Origin: Paracoccaceae bacterium
GTDB lineage: Bacteria; Pseudomonadota; Alphaproteobacteria; Rhodobacterales; Rhodobacteraceae
DNA length: 44,094 bases
Direction of reading: 5' to 3'
Assembly: GCA_030625695.1 (NCBI GenBank)
Contig: DAOUQK010000002.1
Span: 1 to 44,094 of the forward strand
The notes beneath the pieces were generated by a model that ran no database searches, had not been told where the DNA came from, and worked only from the letters and a program-made list of their open reading frames with translations. How positions within the stretch are numbered: position 1 is the first letter of the stretch; each line of letters opens with the position of its first letter. The position numbers and the translations under genes were made by a program. Below, one piece after another: positions 25,877 to 33,524 of the stretch.

Positions 25877-26491
25877 TCAGGTGTAAACGGCGTGGGCCAG
25901 AGCATCAAGTTCGGCGGCGGCCTTGCTGTTTGGTTCCAGTTCGAACACGGCAAGCCCTTCGGAAAACGACCGCCGGAACGCCAGACGCTGCACCAGTTTT
26001 TGCGGCAGGGCGGTCAGGATATCCAAGGTTTCCAAGGCCTCAAGGGTTTCGGCGTTTTCGCGCGAACGTGGATGCGGGTCGGCGCGGTTGATAAAGGCAT
26101 GCACCGGCGGGATTTTGGTTTTGGTGTGTTCTGACTGGATAATTTCCAGAAAATGCTGTGTGGCCCAGATATCGGCCTGCGACGGGGTCACGGGGATGAC
26201 AATGTGGTCGGCCATGCGGATCGCCGCGCGCAGGGATTTCATGTCGGACGTACCAACATCAATCAGCCAGTCGCCTTTGGCCTTGGCCTTGGTGGGCAGC
26301 TTGTGGACCACTTCCAGATGCGGGCCGACCTCGTCTTCGTCGCGGATGGTGGCGACGTCGGTCAGGGTGCGCTGCGGGTCAAGATCGCAGACGGTGACGT
26401 CCTGACCTTGCGCCATGCGCCATGTGGCCATGTTGAAAACGATGGTGCTTTTGCCGGTGCCGCCTTTGAAATTGGCAAAAAGTGTAAGCAT
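25877..26491 (-). CDS. ParA/MinD-type P-loop ATPase
   Basis: The 204-residue protein has the deviant Walker A KGGTGKST at residues 9-16, CDLDPQRT in Walker A' position and WLIDVGTSD near Walker B. It is short for a chromosome-partition ParA and lacks an N-terminal DNA-binding domain; no ParB gene is nearby. Orphan ParA-like ATPases often position protein complexes, such as chemoreceptors or carboxysomes, in the cell. Here it lies between a gene for an exported protein and one for a membrane TPR protein, which suggests a positioning job for this envelope cluster. That role is an inference from context. Confidence 0.82.
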   Translation of the reverse strand: MLTLFANFKGGTGKSTIVFNMATWRMAQGQDVTVCDLDPQRTLTDVATIRDEDEVGPHLEVVHKLPTKAKAKGDWLIDVGTSDMKSLRAAIRMADHIVIPVTPSQADIWATQHFLEIIQSEHTKTKIPPVHAFINRADPHPRSRENAETLEALETLDILTALPQKLVQRLAFRRSFSEGLAVFELEPNSKAAAELDALAHAVYT

Positions 26492-26512
26492 GGGGGCGGG
26501 TCCTTTGATGGA

Positions 26513-27304
26513 TTATTCGGATGCGGGGGCGGGCGACGGTTGTGGCGGGGCGATGGCGGCGGAATCGCGTTTCTGCCAGCCTTGGGGGACGGTAAACGCC
26601 ACCGGATCAACCGCGCCGACAATGATGTTTTCCAACCGGCGTACTTCGCCACCGGGCAGTTCTTCGCGAACGACTACGCGCAATTCGGGGTCAAACCACC
26701 AGCCGCCGACCAAGGGGTCGCGTCCCGGAGATTTGGTCTCGATCGACCAATGTTCAGCAGCGCGCCCGTTCAGCGTTTGCATGGATTTGAACCGCATCGC
26801 CATGCTGCTGCCATCGGGGTAATCCTGACGCAACGCCTGACGGCGGGTCGGGTCCCACAGGATCGACAGCGGTTTGGTTTGCGGGTTTGACGCCATCAGC
26901 CAGCGTTCGACCGAAATGCCGCTGACCGTATCGTTGCCAACCCGTTTGCACATGGCAAGGCCGGATTGATCGTCACAGGGCGTGGCACTGCCGGCCCCAA
27001 TGGTGTCGGGAACGGCCTGACCGCGGAGTTCGAAATAGCTCTGGCTGGTTGGTTCAAGGATGTACATCAACCCTTGTTCCGGCAGGAGGATCTGAACGAT
27101 CTTTTGACCGTTCTGCTCGTACTCCAGGCGCATGTTTTCGCCGGATTTAATGACAATGCCGGTGGTTTCCGGCTGGCCGGGGGCCGCGTGGATGGCGGTG
27201 GCGGAATAACTGGTTGTGGACTGCGATTGCTGCGCGGCCAAAGGGCCGGATGCGGCGACCGTCAGGATCAGCGCTGAAAGGATGGTTTTGATATTTGGTA
27301 TCAT
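26513..27304 (-). CDS. Exported protein of unknown function, DUF4412-like
   Basis: The 263-residue protein has a signal peptide (MIPNIKTILSALILTVAASGPLAAQ) and then a beta-rich domain: TTGIVIKSGENMRLEYEQNG, IVQILLPEQGLMYILEPTSQSY and a Trp-rich segment EHWSIETKSPGRDP. The pattern of reporting on a hydrophobic surface is like DUF4412 and LolA/outer-membrane-lipoprotein-sorting folds, but similarity was judged by eye. Two Cys (PCDD, MCKR) may form a disulfide. The start was moved to ATG 27304 (GGGGAGACGT before it). It lies between the GN-rich gene and the ParA-like gene, 21 bp before the latter. Confidence 0.7.
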   Translation of the reverse strand: MIPNIKTILSALILTVAASGPLAAQQSQSTTSYSATAIHAAPGQPETTGIVIKSGENMRLEYEQNGQKIVQILLPEQGLMYILEPTSQSYFELRGQAVPDTIGAGSATPCDDQSGLAMCKRVGNDTVSGISVERWLMASNPQTKPLSILWDPTRRQALRQDYPDGSSMAMRFKSMQTLNGRAAEHWSIETKSPGRDPLVGGWWFDPELRVVVREELPGGEVRRLENIIVGAVDPVAFTVPQGWQKRDSAAIAPPQPSPAPASE

Positions 27305-27341
27305 TTTACGTCTCCCCCTGTCTGGCGTCTGTCGGATTGTT

Positions 27342-27367
27342 GCCCGCCCCGGCAAACCGGGGCGGGC
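27342..27367 (-). terminator. Strong GC hairpin between the GN-rich gene and the next gene
   Basis: Perfect 11-bp arms GCCCGCCCCGG and CCGGGGCGGGC enclose CAAA. It lies 24 bp past the stop of the GN-rich gene on the minus strand. Only AACAATCC follows, so it is not a classic terminator; it may protect the upstream mRNA end or lower expression of downstream genes. Confidence 0.5.
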
Positions 27368-27390
27368 AGGTGTTTATCGCTTAAGCAAAC

Positions 27391-28053
27391 TTAGTTGCTT
27401 GCTTCTGCTTCTGCGGTAGGTGCCTGAACAGCAGCTTCGCCTTCAGCGGCAGGTGCCTGAGGCGCGCCAACCGGACCCTGTGGACCCCACTGAGGCTGAC
27501 CCCATGCTGGGTTCCAGCCGTTATAGCCCTGGTTGTAACCTTGACCCTGGTAACGACCCTGGCCTTGGCCCTGACCTTCGCCCTGACCTTCGCCCTGACC
27601 TTCGGCACTACCCGAGAAGCCAAAGTTGAAGGAACCGGTGCCATTGCCACGCTGGTTGTTGGAACCGTTGAACGGACCCCAGTTATTGTCCCAGCCGTTG
27701 TTGTTGCCCCAGCCGTTGTTGCCGCCAAATGGGTTCCAGCCGTTGTTGCCGCCCCAGCCGTTGTTGCCGTTGTTGCCGCCAAATGGACCCCAGTTGTTGC
27801 CACCCCAGCCGTTATTGCCGTTGTTGCCGCCGAAAGGACCCCAGTTGTTGCCGCCCCAGTTGTTGCCGCCGTTATTACCGCCGAAAGGACCCCAGTTGTT
27901 GCCACCCCAGCCGTTGTTATAGCCGCCGTTGTTGTAGGCAGGACCAGGACCGTATGGACCAGGTGCCGGGCCCCAGCCTTCGGCGCTTGCTGCGATTGCT
28001 GTTACACTGCTCAGGCCGGCGGCCAGGGCTACGGAAAAGATTGTCTTACGCAT
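27391..28053 (-). CDS. Exported Gly/Asn/Trp-rich repeat protein, sulfur-globule-like
   Basis: After a signal peptide ending near IAASAEG, the 220-residue protein is built of repeats around NGWGGNNWGPFGGNN (about five copies, roughly residues 40-125), a stretch of alternating GQGEGQGEGQGQGQG, and an Ala/Glu-rich C-terminus. The Gly/Asn/aromatic composition resembles sulfur globule envelope proteins (CV1 type) and some structural cell-surface proteins. No catalytic motif is seen. A ribosome site GGAGA precedes ATG 28053. It is the third of three exported low-complexity proteins after the RND permease. A structural or surface role is an inference from composition. Confidence 0.7.
   Translation of the reverse strand: MRKTIFSVALAAGLSSVTAIAASAEGWGPAPGPYGPGPAYNNGGYNNGWGGNNWGPFGGNNGGNNWGGNNWGPFGGNNGNNGWGGNNWGPFGGNNGNNGWGGNNGWNPFGGNNGWGNNNGWDNNWGPFNGSNNQRGNGTGSFNFGFSGSAEGQGEGQGEGQGQGQGRYQGQGYNQGYNGWNPAWGQPQWGPQGPVGAPQAPAAEGEAAVQAPTAEAEASN
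27640..27930 (-). repeat. Tandem coding repeats of about 48-54 bp
   Basis: The DNA behind NGWGGNNWGPFGGNN recurs about five times with high nucleotide identity (GGACCCCAGTTGTTGCC and GCCGTTGTTGCC blocks on the plus strand). Such arrays expand and contract by slippage, so repeat number may vary between strains. Confidence 0.75.
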
Positions 28054-28073
28054 TTTGTAGTCTCCAAAGTTAT

Positions 28074-28106
28074 GTCCCGATTAAGCTTGGAATCTGGCAT
28101 CGGGAC
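28074..28106 (-). promoter_or_regulatory. Inverted repeat in the leader of the GN-rich gene
   Basis: GTCCCGAT and ATCGGGAC are perfect 8-bp arms 17 bases apart, 20 bp upstream of the ATG. In the mRNA they would form a hairpin just before the ribosome site. The rest of the 114-bp gap shows nothing clear. Confidence 0.35.
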
Positions 28107-28167
28107 GATTGCCGGTATCCATCAGATACGCACCTTTTGCGGCACGTTATTATTTCGTTGGTTAGGC

Positions 28168-28800
28168 TCAGAAGAGCCCGAATGGGGTCATATTAAACCC
28201 CGGTACTCCTCCGTTGGTGATATTGCCGGGGATTGGGAAACTGTTCCCAAATCCACCGGGAATGCTTGGTATTGATGGTGAGGCGAGCGGGCCAAACGGG
28301 CCATTGCCGCCATATCCCTGGCCGTAGCCTGGGTTATATCCTTGGTTATAGCCTTGCGGGTCATACCCTTGGTTATATCCTTGTGGGCCATACGGCGCAT
28401 ATCCTTGCGGATAGCGGCCATTGCCCGGCCCGTAAGACGGGCCGTAACCCTGTGTTTGCCCTTGTGGCGCAGACAAGGCTTGCGGCGCAAATCTGGGCTG
28501 TGCCTGGGTTGCGTTACCTTGCGGCGCAGCCTCAGACGTGGGGGCATATTGCGCCAGCGGGGCTGCTGCCAATTTCTGCTCAAGCCCGGCAGGGGCAAAG
28601 CGGCTGGGGCTCGCAGGCTGCGCCATTGGAGCGATCTGTGGTGCGACCGGTTGCGCAAGGGGCGCCGCCTGTGCTGCCTGCGGCGTGACCGGATATGGAT
28701 TCCAAGGATTGCCGCCAGCATGGGCCTCGGATGTAACGGACGCAACCGAACCAAGCGCAAGCAGCGCGGCGATTGCCGGAAATTTAGCTGGTTTGGGCAT
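28168..28800 (-). CDS. Exported Pro/Gln/Gly/Tyr-rich low-complexity protein
   Basis: The 210-residue protein has a signal peptide (PAKFPAIAALLALGSVASVTSEAHA), then an Ala/Gln/Pro-rich part (APLAQPVAPQIAPMAQPA) and a repeat region of GYNQGYDPQGYNQGYNPGYGQGYGG type, ending NMTPFGLF. I set the start at ATG 28800, where AAAGGT lies six bases upstream; ATG 28821 has no ribosome site. The Tyr/Gln/Gly repeat is typical of structural or phase-separating proteins, but no named family is recognised. It lies between two other low-complexity exported proteins. Confidence 0.68.
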   Translation of the reverse strand: MPKPAKFPAIAALLALGSVASVTSEAHAGGNPWNPYPVTPQAAQAAPLAQPVAPQIAPMAQPASPSRFAPAGLEQKLAAAPLAQYAPTSEAAPQGNATQAQPRFAPQALSAPQGQTQGYGPSYGPGNGRYPQGYAPYGPQGYNQGYDPQGYNQGYNPGYGQGYGGNGPFGPLASPSIPSIPGGFGNSFPIPGNITNGGVPGFNMTPFGLF

Positions 28801-28841
28801 AGTTGTACCTTTGCGTTTCATCAATTCTGGCCGTTTCAGGC

Positions 28842-29396
28842 TTAGTTACTTGGTGTTCGGTATTGTTGTCGGTATTGTGGTTGCGCACCATATTGTGGCG
28901 ATGCGCCGTAGGGAGTGTTGGGCCTTCTATTCTGGCCTCGATATTGTTGCCTGGGCGGCATCTGCTGCCACATCGGACCTGGTCCAAAGTAAGGGTTTCG
29001 CGGGCTGTTTTGATACCCATAGGCCGCAATCGGTCTTTGCGCCGGACGATATTGCCGTTGTGCCGCGGCAGGCGGGCCCGGGGACCAGACCCAGCCAGAG
29101 ATATATTGCTGCTGGCGTTGCCCAGACTGGAGCGACTGCGGTGATCGGGCCGACCGCATCCAGTATGGCATCATCTGGCGCATGGTTTGCGCCGCAGACC
29201 GGTTGGATGTGGTGGCGCGCGGCGCGGGTGCGGCAGGTGCGACCTGTGCGGCAGGTGCGACCTGTGCAGCAGGTGCGGCGCTGTAAGGGCCCGGCACCGG
29301 TGCCACGTCTTGTGCGGTTTGCGCAACCGGGCGGGCGGACCAGCTGATAAGCGCGGTCAATCCAACCAGGACAGAGACAGTCAGTGATTTAAGCAT
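28842..29396 (-). CDS. Exported Gln/Pro/Arg/Tyr-rich low-complexity protein
   Basis: The longest ORF here includes 92 upstream residues that are a shadow of the RND gene. The real start is ATG 29396 with GGAGGG upstream and a good signal peptide (MLKSLTVSVLVGLTALISWSARPVAQT). The 184-residue product then has an Ala/Pro linker (APAAQVAPAAQVAPAAPAP) and a basic Gln/Tyr/Pro-rich tail (RQYRPAQRP, QYGAQPQYRQQYRTPSN). The ATG lies inside the last codons of the permease gene (eight-base overlap), so translation is coupled to it. That coupling argues for a joint function with the permease. Confidence 0.68.
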   Translation of the reverse strand: MLKSLTVSVLVGLTALISWSARPVAQTAQDVAPVPGPYSAAPAAQVAPAAQVAPAAPAPRATTSNRSAAQTMRQMMPYWMRSARSPQSLQSGQRQQQYISGWVWSPGPPAAAQRQYRPAQRPIAAYGYQNSPRNPYFGPGPMWQQMPPRQQYRGQNRRPNTPYGASPQYGAQPQYRQQYRTPSN

Positions 29397-32300
29397 CTGA
29401 ATTCCCTCCATCTTTGGTGCCTGCGGCCGAGCCTTTGAGGCGAATGCCCCGACGTCCGCCAGCCTTGGCTTTACGGGTTGCCTTTGGCGTGGCCGCTGTT
29501 GCCGCAGTTTTGGGTGTTGTCGGCTTTTTGGCAGATTTTTTAGCCGCCGGTTTCTTGGCCGGTGCCGTCTTTGGTTTAGCCGCTTTGGATGTCTTTGGTT
29601 TGGTCGCTTTCGGCTCAGGCGCTTTAACCGCCTTCGGCTCAGCTTTCTTGATGGCCTTTGGCTTGGCCACAACCACCGGTTTGGCGCTTGGCTCGGGTGA
29701 CGGCTCGGGTGATTTCCTGACCACAGGAGCCGGTTTTGGGTCGGCTTTCTTGATCACCGCAGGCTTGGCCGCAACCACTGGCTTAGCGCTTGTTCCCGGT
29801 GAGTTCTTGACCACCGGAGCAGGCTTGGGCGTCGCTTTCTGGATCACTGCCGGTTTTGCAACCACTGTGGGCTTTGCCGCCACTACTGATGCGGGTTTGG
29901 CGGCAGGCGTAGCCTCGGAAGTGCTTGGTTTACGTCCGGAGAACATGCCCTTGATCAGGCCTGCGATCAGCTTTACCAGCCCGGTCACAATCGCCCAAAG
30001 GGTGGTGATGACAAAGCCCATCACGCCGACAATCGCAGTGAATAGACCGGCGAACAGACCGCCAACCAGCTTGCTCACGCCGCCTTCGGCGTGTTCCGCA
30101 CTGGCTTTGGGCATGTCGTTTGCGGGCATGTCGTTTGTTACCGGCTCAGCCCCGGCCCCAGAGCCGCCATCAGGCAGGTCCATGCCATCGGTCAGCGCAT
30201 CGCCATACTTCACACAGCCCAGCGGGATCACTACCAATGTCAGCAGGGTTGACACCAATCCGCCCATCATCAACGAAATTGCCATGCCCTGAAAGATCGG
30301 GTCGGACAGGATTACCGACGACCCGGCAATCAATGCCAGCGCCGTAATGATGATCGGGCGGGTCCGGGTGCAGACCGCGTGCAGCACCGCATCGGGCACA
30401 TTCATGCCAGCGCGTACGGATTGCTGTGAAAAGTCCACCAGCAGGATTGAGTTACGTACAATGATCCCGGCCAAAGCGATGAAACCGATCATCGAGGTGG
30501 CGCTGAAGGGCGCGTTGAACAACCAGTGACCCGGCACAATCCCAATCAAAGTCAACGGGATCGGCGCCATGATGATGGCGGGCAGGCGGAAGTTTCCAAA
30601 TTCCCACACCACCAGAATATAGATCAGGATCAGCGCCACACCAAAGGCCGCACCCATGTCGCGGAAGGTGACATATGTCACGGTCCACTCACCGGTCCAC
30701 TCAATCGCCGATTGCAGATCGCTGGCGGGTGGGCCAAGCAGGTTGCTGTCGATCCGCACACCGTCGGGGGCGGTATAGCCGTCCAGCAGATCTTCGACTT
30801 CAAAGATGCCATAGATCGGCGCACCCAGGCGGCCTGACACTTCGCCGGTCACATATTCAACCGCACGCAGGTCTTTGTGATAAACCGGCTCGTCATTAAG
30901 GATTGGCGCAAAGTGACCCAGCGAGGTGAGGGGCACAAGCGCGCCACTGGCCGAAGGCACCGGTAGTTGGCTCAGGCGGCCAAACTGGCCCCGCAGCGCC
31001 AGCGGCATTTGCAGGTAGATGAACTTCGGCTCGAGCATATGCGCGTCTTTGACATCGCCCAGCTTATAACCACCCAGCGCCATTTCCAGCTGCCGGTTGA
31101 TGTCCGCAACCGAAACCCCAAGGCGCGATGCCTTTTCGCGGTCAACCACAAAGCTCCAGCCGTGGTACGGCGTTTGCAGATAGCTGTCGGCATCAACGAT
31201 GGTCTCGGCCTGATCAAACAGCGCCTGAATATCCCTGGCAACCTGCCGCCGCGTTTTTGCATCGGGGCCGTATACTTCGGCGACCATAGTCTGCAATACC
31301 GGCGGCCCGGGCGGCATTTCCACCACCTCGATGTTGGCACCAAGAGCGTCGGCCAGAGGCTTTAGCGCGTCGCGTGCCGCGGCGGCCAGATCGTGGGACG
31401 ATGTTTCACGGTCGTTCTTGTGGGTCAGCTGGACCTGAATGTCACCAACCCAGGATTGATCGCGCAAATAGGAGTGACGCACCAAGCCGTTGAAGTTGAA
31501 CGGCGAGGCCGCACCGGTATAAGATTGCAGGGCAACCACTTCGGGGATTTTGTTCAGCTCGTCCGCCAGTTGCGACACCACGTTGGCAGTGACCGGAAGG
31601 GCCGTGCCCTCGGGCATGTTCACCACCACGTTGAATTCGGGCTTGTTGTCATTCGGCAGCATCTTGACGGCGACGTTTTGAGTGTAAAACAGCGACAGGC
31701 TGAGGAAGAATATCAGCCACATGACCAGCCGGAAAATGCGGGCCTTGGACGGGCTGGCCAACAAAGGTTGTAAAGTGCGGCCAAAGAACCCTTCAAGCCA
31801 CTGCGCCTGACGGTGTTCGCTGTCCTGCATCTTGGCCAGATTTTTCATCGACGGGCGGATGCGCTGGGCCAACCAGGGCGTAAAGATAAAGGCAGCAAAC
31901 AGCGACAGCACCATGGCGACCGAGCCAAGCGCCGGAATCGGCTGCATGTAGGGGCCCATCATGCCGGTGACAAAGCCCATCGGCAACAGGGCGGCGATCA
32001 CGGTCAGGGTGGCCAGGATGGTCGGATTGCCGACTTCGCGCACCGCATCGACGTTGATTTCGGGTGAAACTTTGTCGGCGATCAGCCAGCGGCGATAGAT
32101 GTTTTCGACCACGACGATGGCGTCATCCACCAGAATGCCGATCGAAAAGATCAGGGCAAACAGGCTGACCCGGTCAATGGTATAGCCCAACAGCCAGGCG
32201 CAAAACACTGTCAGCAGGATCACAATCGGGATGACGATCAGCACCACGATGGCCGCGCGCAGACCCAATGCCAGCCAGATCAACAGGGTCACAGCGCCGG

Positions 32301-33441
32301 TCACCACGAACAGTTTGAACATCAGTTCGTTGACTTTTTCGTTCGCCGTTTCGCCGTAGTCCCGCGTCACTTCGATGTGCACATTGTCAGGGATCAGTGT
32401 GCCTTTCATGCGCTCGACCTGGGCCAGAACATCGCTGGTCACTTGTACGCCGTTAGAGCCGTTTTTCTTGGCAATGGCGATGGTGACAGCCGGGGCACCA
32501 ATGTTCGCACGGCTTGCGATTTCACTTTGATCACCATAGGCGGGGCCGGTGTAATAGTTAACGATATCAGAGGCATCGTCTGTGCCTTCGCTCACCAGCG
32601 CCACATCGCGGATGTAAATTGGCTGGCCTTCGCGGGAACCAATCATCAGGTTCTCGATGTCGCTGGCGGTGCGCAGGAACGCGCCGGTCAGCAGGGTGAA
32701 AGACGTCTGCCCCACTTCGACATTGCCGACCGAACGCTCGGAATTGGCGGCGCGAATGGTCTGCGCCAACTGGTCCAGGCCGATGCCAAAGCCGGCCAGA
32801 CGCTCGGGAAATACTTCGACCCGAATGGCGTCGGTGCGCCCGCCAACGATAAAGCTCTGCGAGGTGCCGTCGATCTGCTTCAGGCTTTGCAGCATATCAA
32901 GGCCAAGACTGCGCAGGATGGATTCGTCCACCTCGTGTGACCACAGCGTCAGCGTGACAACCGGCACATCGTCGATGCCCTTGGGCCGGATCAGCGGCTG
33001 AGAAACACCGGGAGGGATGATGTTGAGGTTCGACTGGATCTTGTCGTTCAGCTTGACCAACGACGCCCCAAGCGCCTCACCCACATCAAACTGGACCGTT
33101 ACCATCGCGCCATCGCGGTTCGAGGCGGAATAGACGTGATCGACGCCGGGAATTTCCGACATCAGTTTTTCCAGCGGATTGGTCGCGACGGCGGCCACCT
33201 GATCGGCAGAGGACCCGTGATAGGAAAAGAAGATATCGACCATCGGCACTGATATCTGCGGGTCTTCCTGACGCGGTGTCAGGATCATGCCCATGATGCC
33301 AAGCGCCAGACACCCAACCAGCAACAGAGGAGTAAGAGGCGAGGCGATAAAGCCTTTGGCCAGCTTTCCTGCCAGCCCAAGATCCTGACCGGAAGTGTCG
33401 GAACCATCTGTATTAGCAGGGGTATTTTGGTCGCTGGCCAT
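29389..33441 (-). CDS. RND-family permease with a long Lys/Pro/Ala-rich C-terminal tail
   Basis: Residues 1-1076 form a complete RND (HAE-type) inner-membrane pump: first helix near 35-55, large periplasmic loops, the proton-relay pair in GILVDDAIVVVENIYRRW, and the second half with GIIVRNSILLVDF where AcrB has KN. The last 274 residues are an addition: a hydrophobic 40-residue stretch (GLFAGLFTAIVGVMGFVITT on) and then about 170 residues of KPAVIKKADPKPAPVV-type repeats ending in histone-H1-like KKPAAKKSAKKP. The start is ATG 33441 with AAAGGAGG six bases upstream. The periplasmic adaptor gene is just upstream; no TolC-type gene is seen. The transported substrate is unknown. Confidence 0.88.
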   Translation of the reverse strand: MASDQNTPANTDGSDTSGQDLGLAGKLAKGFIASPLTPLLLVGCLALGIMGMILTPRQEDPQISVPMVDIFFSYHGSSADQVAAVATNPLEKLMSEIPGVDHVYSASNRDGAMVTVQFDVGEALGASLVKLNDKIQSNLNIIPPGVSQPLIRPKGIDDVPVVTLTLWSHEVDESILRSLGLDMLQSLKQIDGTSQSFIVGGRTDAIRVEVFPERLAGFGIGLDQLAQTIRAANSERSVGNVEVGQTSFTLLTGAFLRTASDIENLMIGSREGQPIYIRDVALVSEGTDDASDIVNYYTGPAYGDQSEIASRANIGAPAVTIAIAKKNGSNGVQVTSDVLAQVERMKGTLIPDNVHIEVTRDYGETANEKVNELMFKLFVVTGAVTLLIWLALGLRAAIVVLIVIPIVILLTVFCAWLLGYTIDRVSLFALIFSIGILVDDAIVVVENIYRRWLIADKVSPEINVDAVREVGNPTILATLTVIAALLPMGFVTGMMGPYMQPIPALGSVAMVLSLFAAFIFTPWLAQRIRPSMKNLAKMQDSEHRQAQWLEGFFGRTLQPLLASPSKARIFRLVMWLIFFLSLSLFYTQNVAVKMLPNDNKPEFNVVVNMPEGTALPVTANVVSQLADELNKIPEVVALQSYTGAASPFNFNGLVRHSYLRDQSWVGDIQVQLTHKNDRETSSHDLAAAARDALKPLADALGANIEVVEMPPGPPVLQTMVAEVYGPDAKTRRQVARDIQALFDQAETIVDADSYLQTPYHGWSFVVDREKASRLGVSVADINRQLEMALGGYKLGDVKDAHMLEPKFIYLQMPLALRGQFGRLSQLPVPSASGALVPLTSLGHFAPILNDEPVYHKDLRAVEYVTGEVSGRLGAPIYGIFEVEDLLDGYTAPDGVRIDSNLLGPPASDLQSAIEWTGEWTVTYVTFRDMGAAFGVALILIYILVVWEFGNFRLPAIIMAPIPLTLIGIVPGHWLFNAPFSATSMIGFIALAGIIVRNSILLVDFSQQSVRAGMNVPDAVLHAVCTRTRPIIITALALIAGSSVILSDPIFQGMAISLMMGGLVSTLLTLVVIPLGCVKYGDALTDGMDLPDGGSGAGAEPVTNDMPANDMPKASAEHAEGGVSKLVGGLFAGLFTAIVGVMGFVITTLWAIVTGLVKLIAGLIKGMFSGRKPSTSEATPAAKPASVVAAKPTVVAKPAVIQKATPKPAPVVKNSPGTSAKPVVAAKPAVIKKADPKPAPVVRKSPEPSPEPSAKPVVVAKPKAIKKAEPKAVKAPEPKATKPKTSKAAKPKTAPAKKPAAKKSAKKPTTPKTAATAATPKATRKAKAGGRRGIRLKGSAAGTKDGGNSDA

Positions 33442-33524
33442 GATGTCCTCCTTTCCGGTTGGTGCCCGCTTGGGCAAAGATTATCTGTCTGGTGCTTTGT
33501 GCACTCTTGGTTTTTGGTGCTGTC

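Noticed and set aside
27600-27930. CRISPR-like array suggested by regular repeats
   Set aside because: The repeats are in frame, encode NGWGGNNWGPF units and have no unique spacers; no cas genes are near.
27541-28275. 244-codon plus-strand ORF with VVAAPAVVAVVAAK-type repeats
   Set aside because: It is the antisense of the GN-rich repeat array; the repeats come from that gene, which has a signal peptide and ribosome site.
29397-29672. N-terminal Arg-rich extension of the Gln/Pro-rich exported protein
   Set aside because: The 92 extra residues are a shadow of the RND permease tail; a signal peptide and GGAGGG support the start at 29396.
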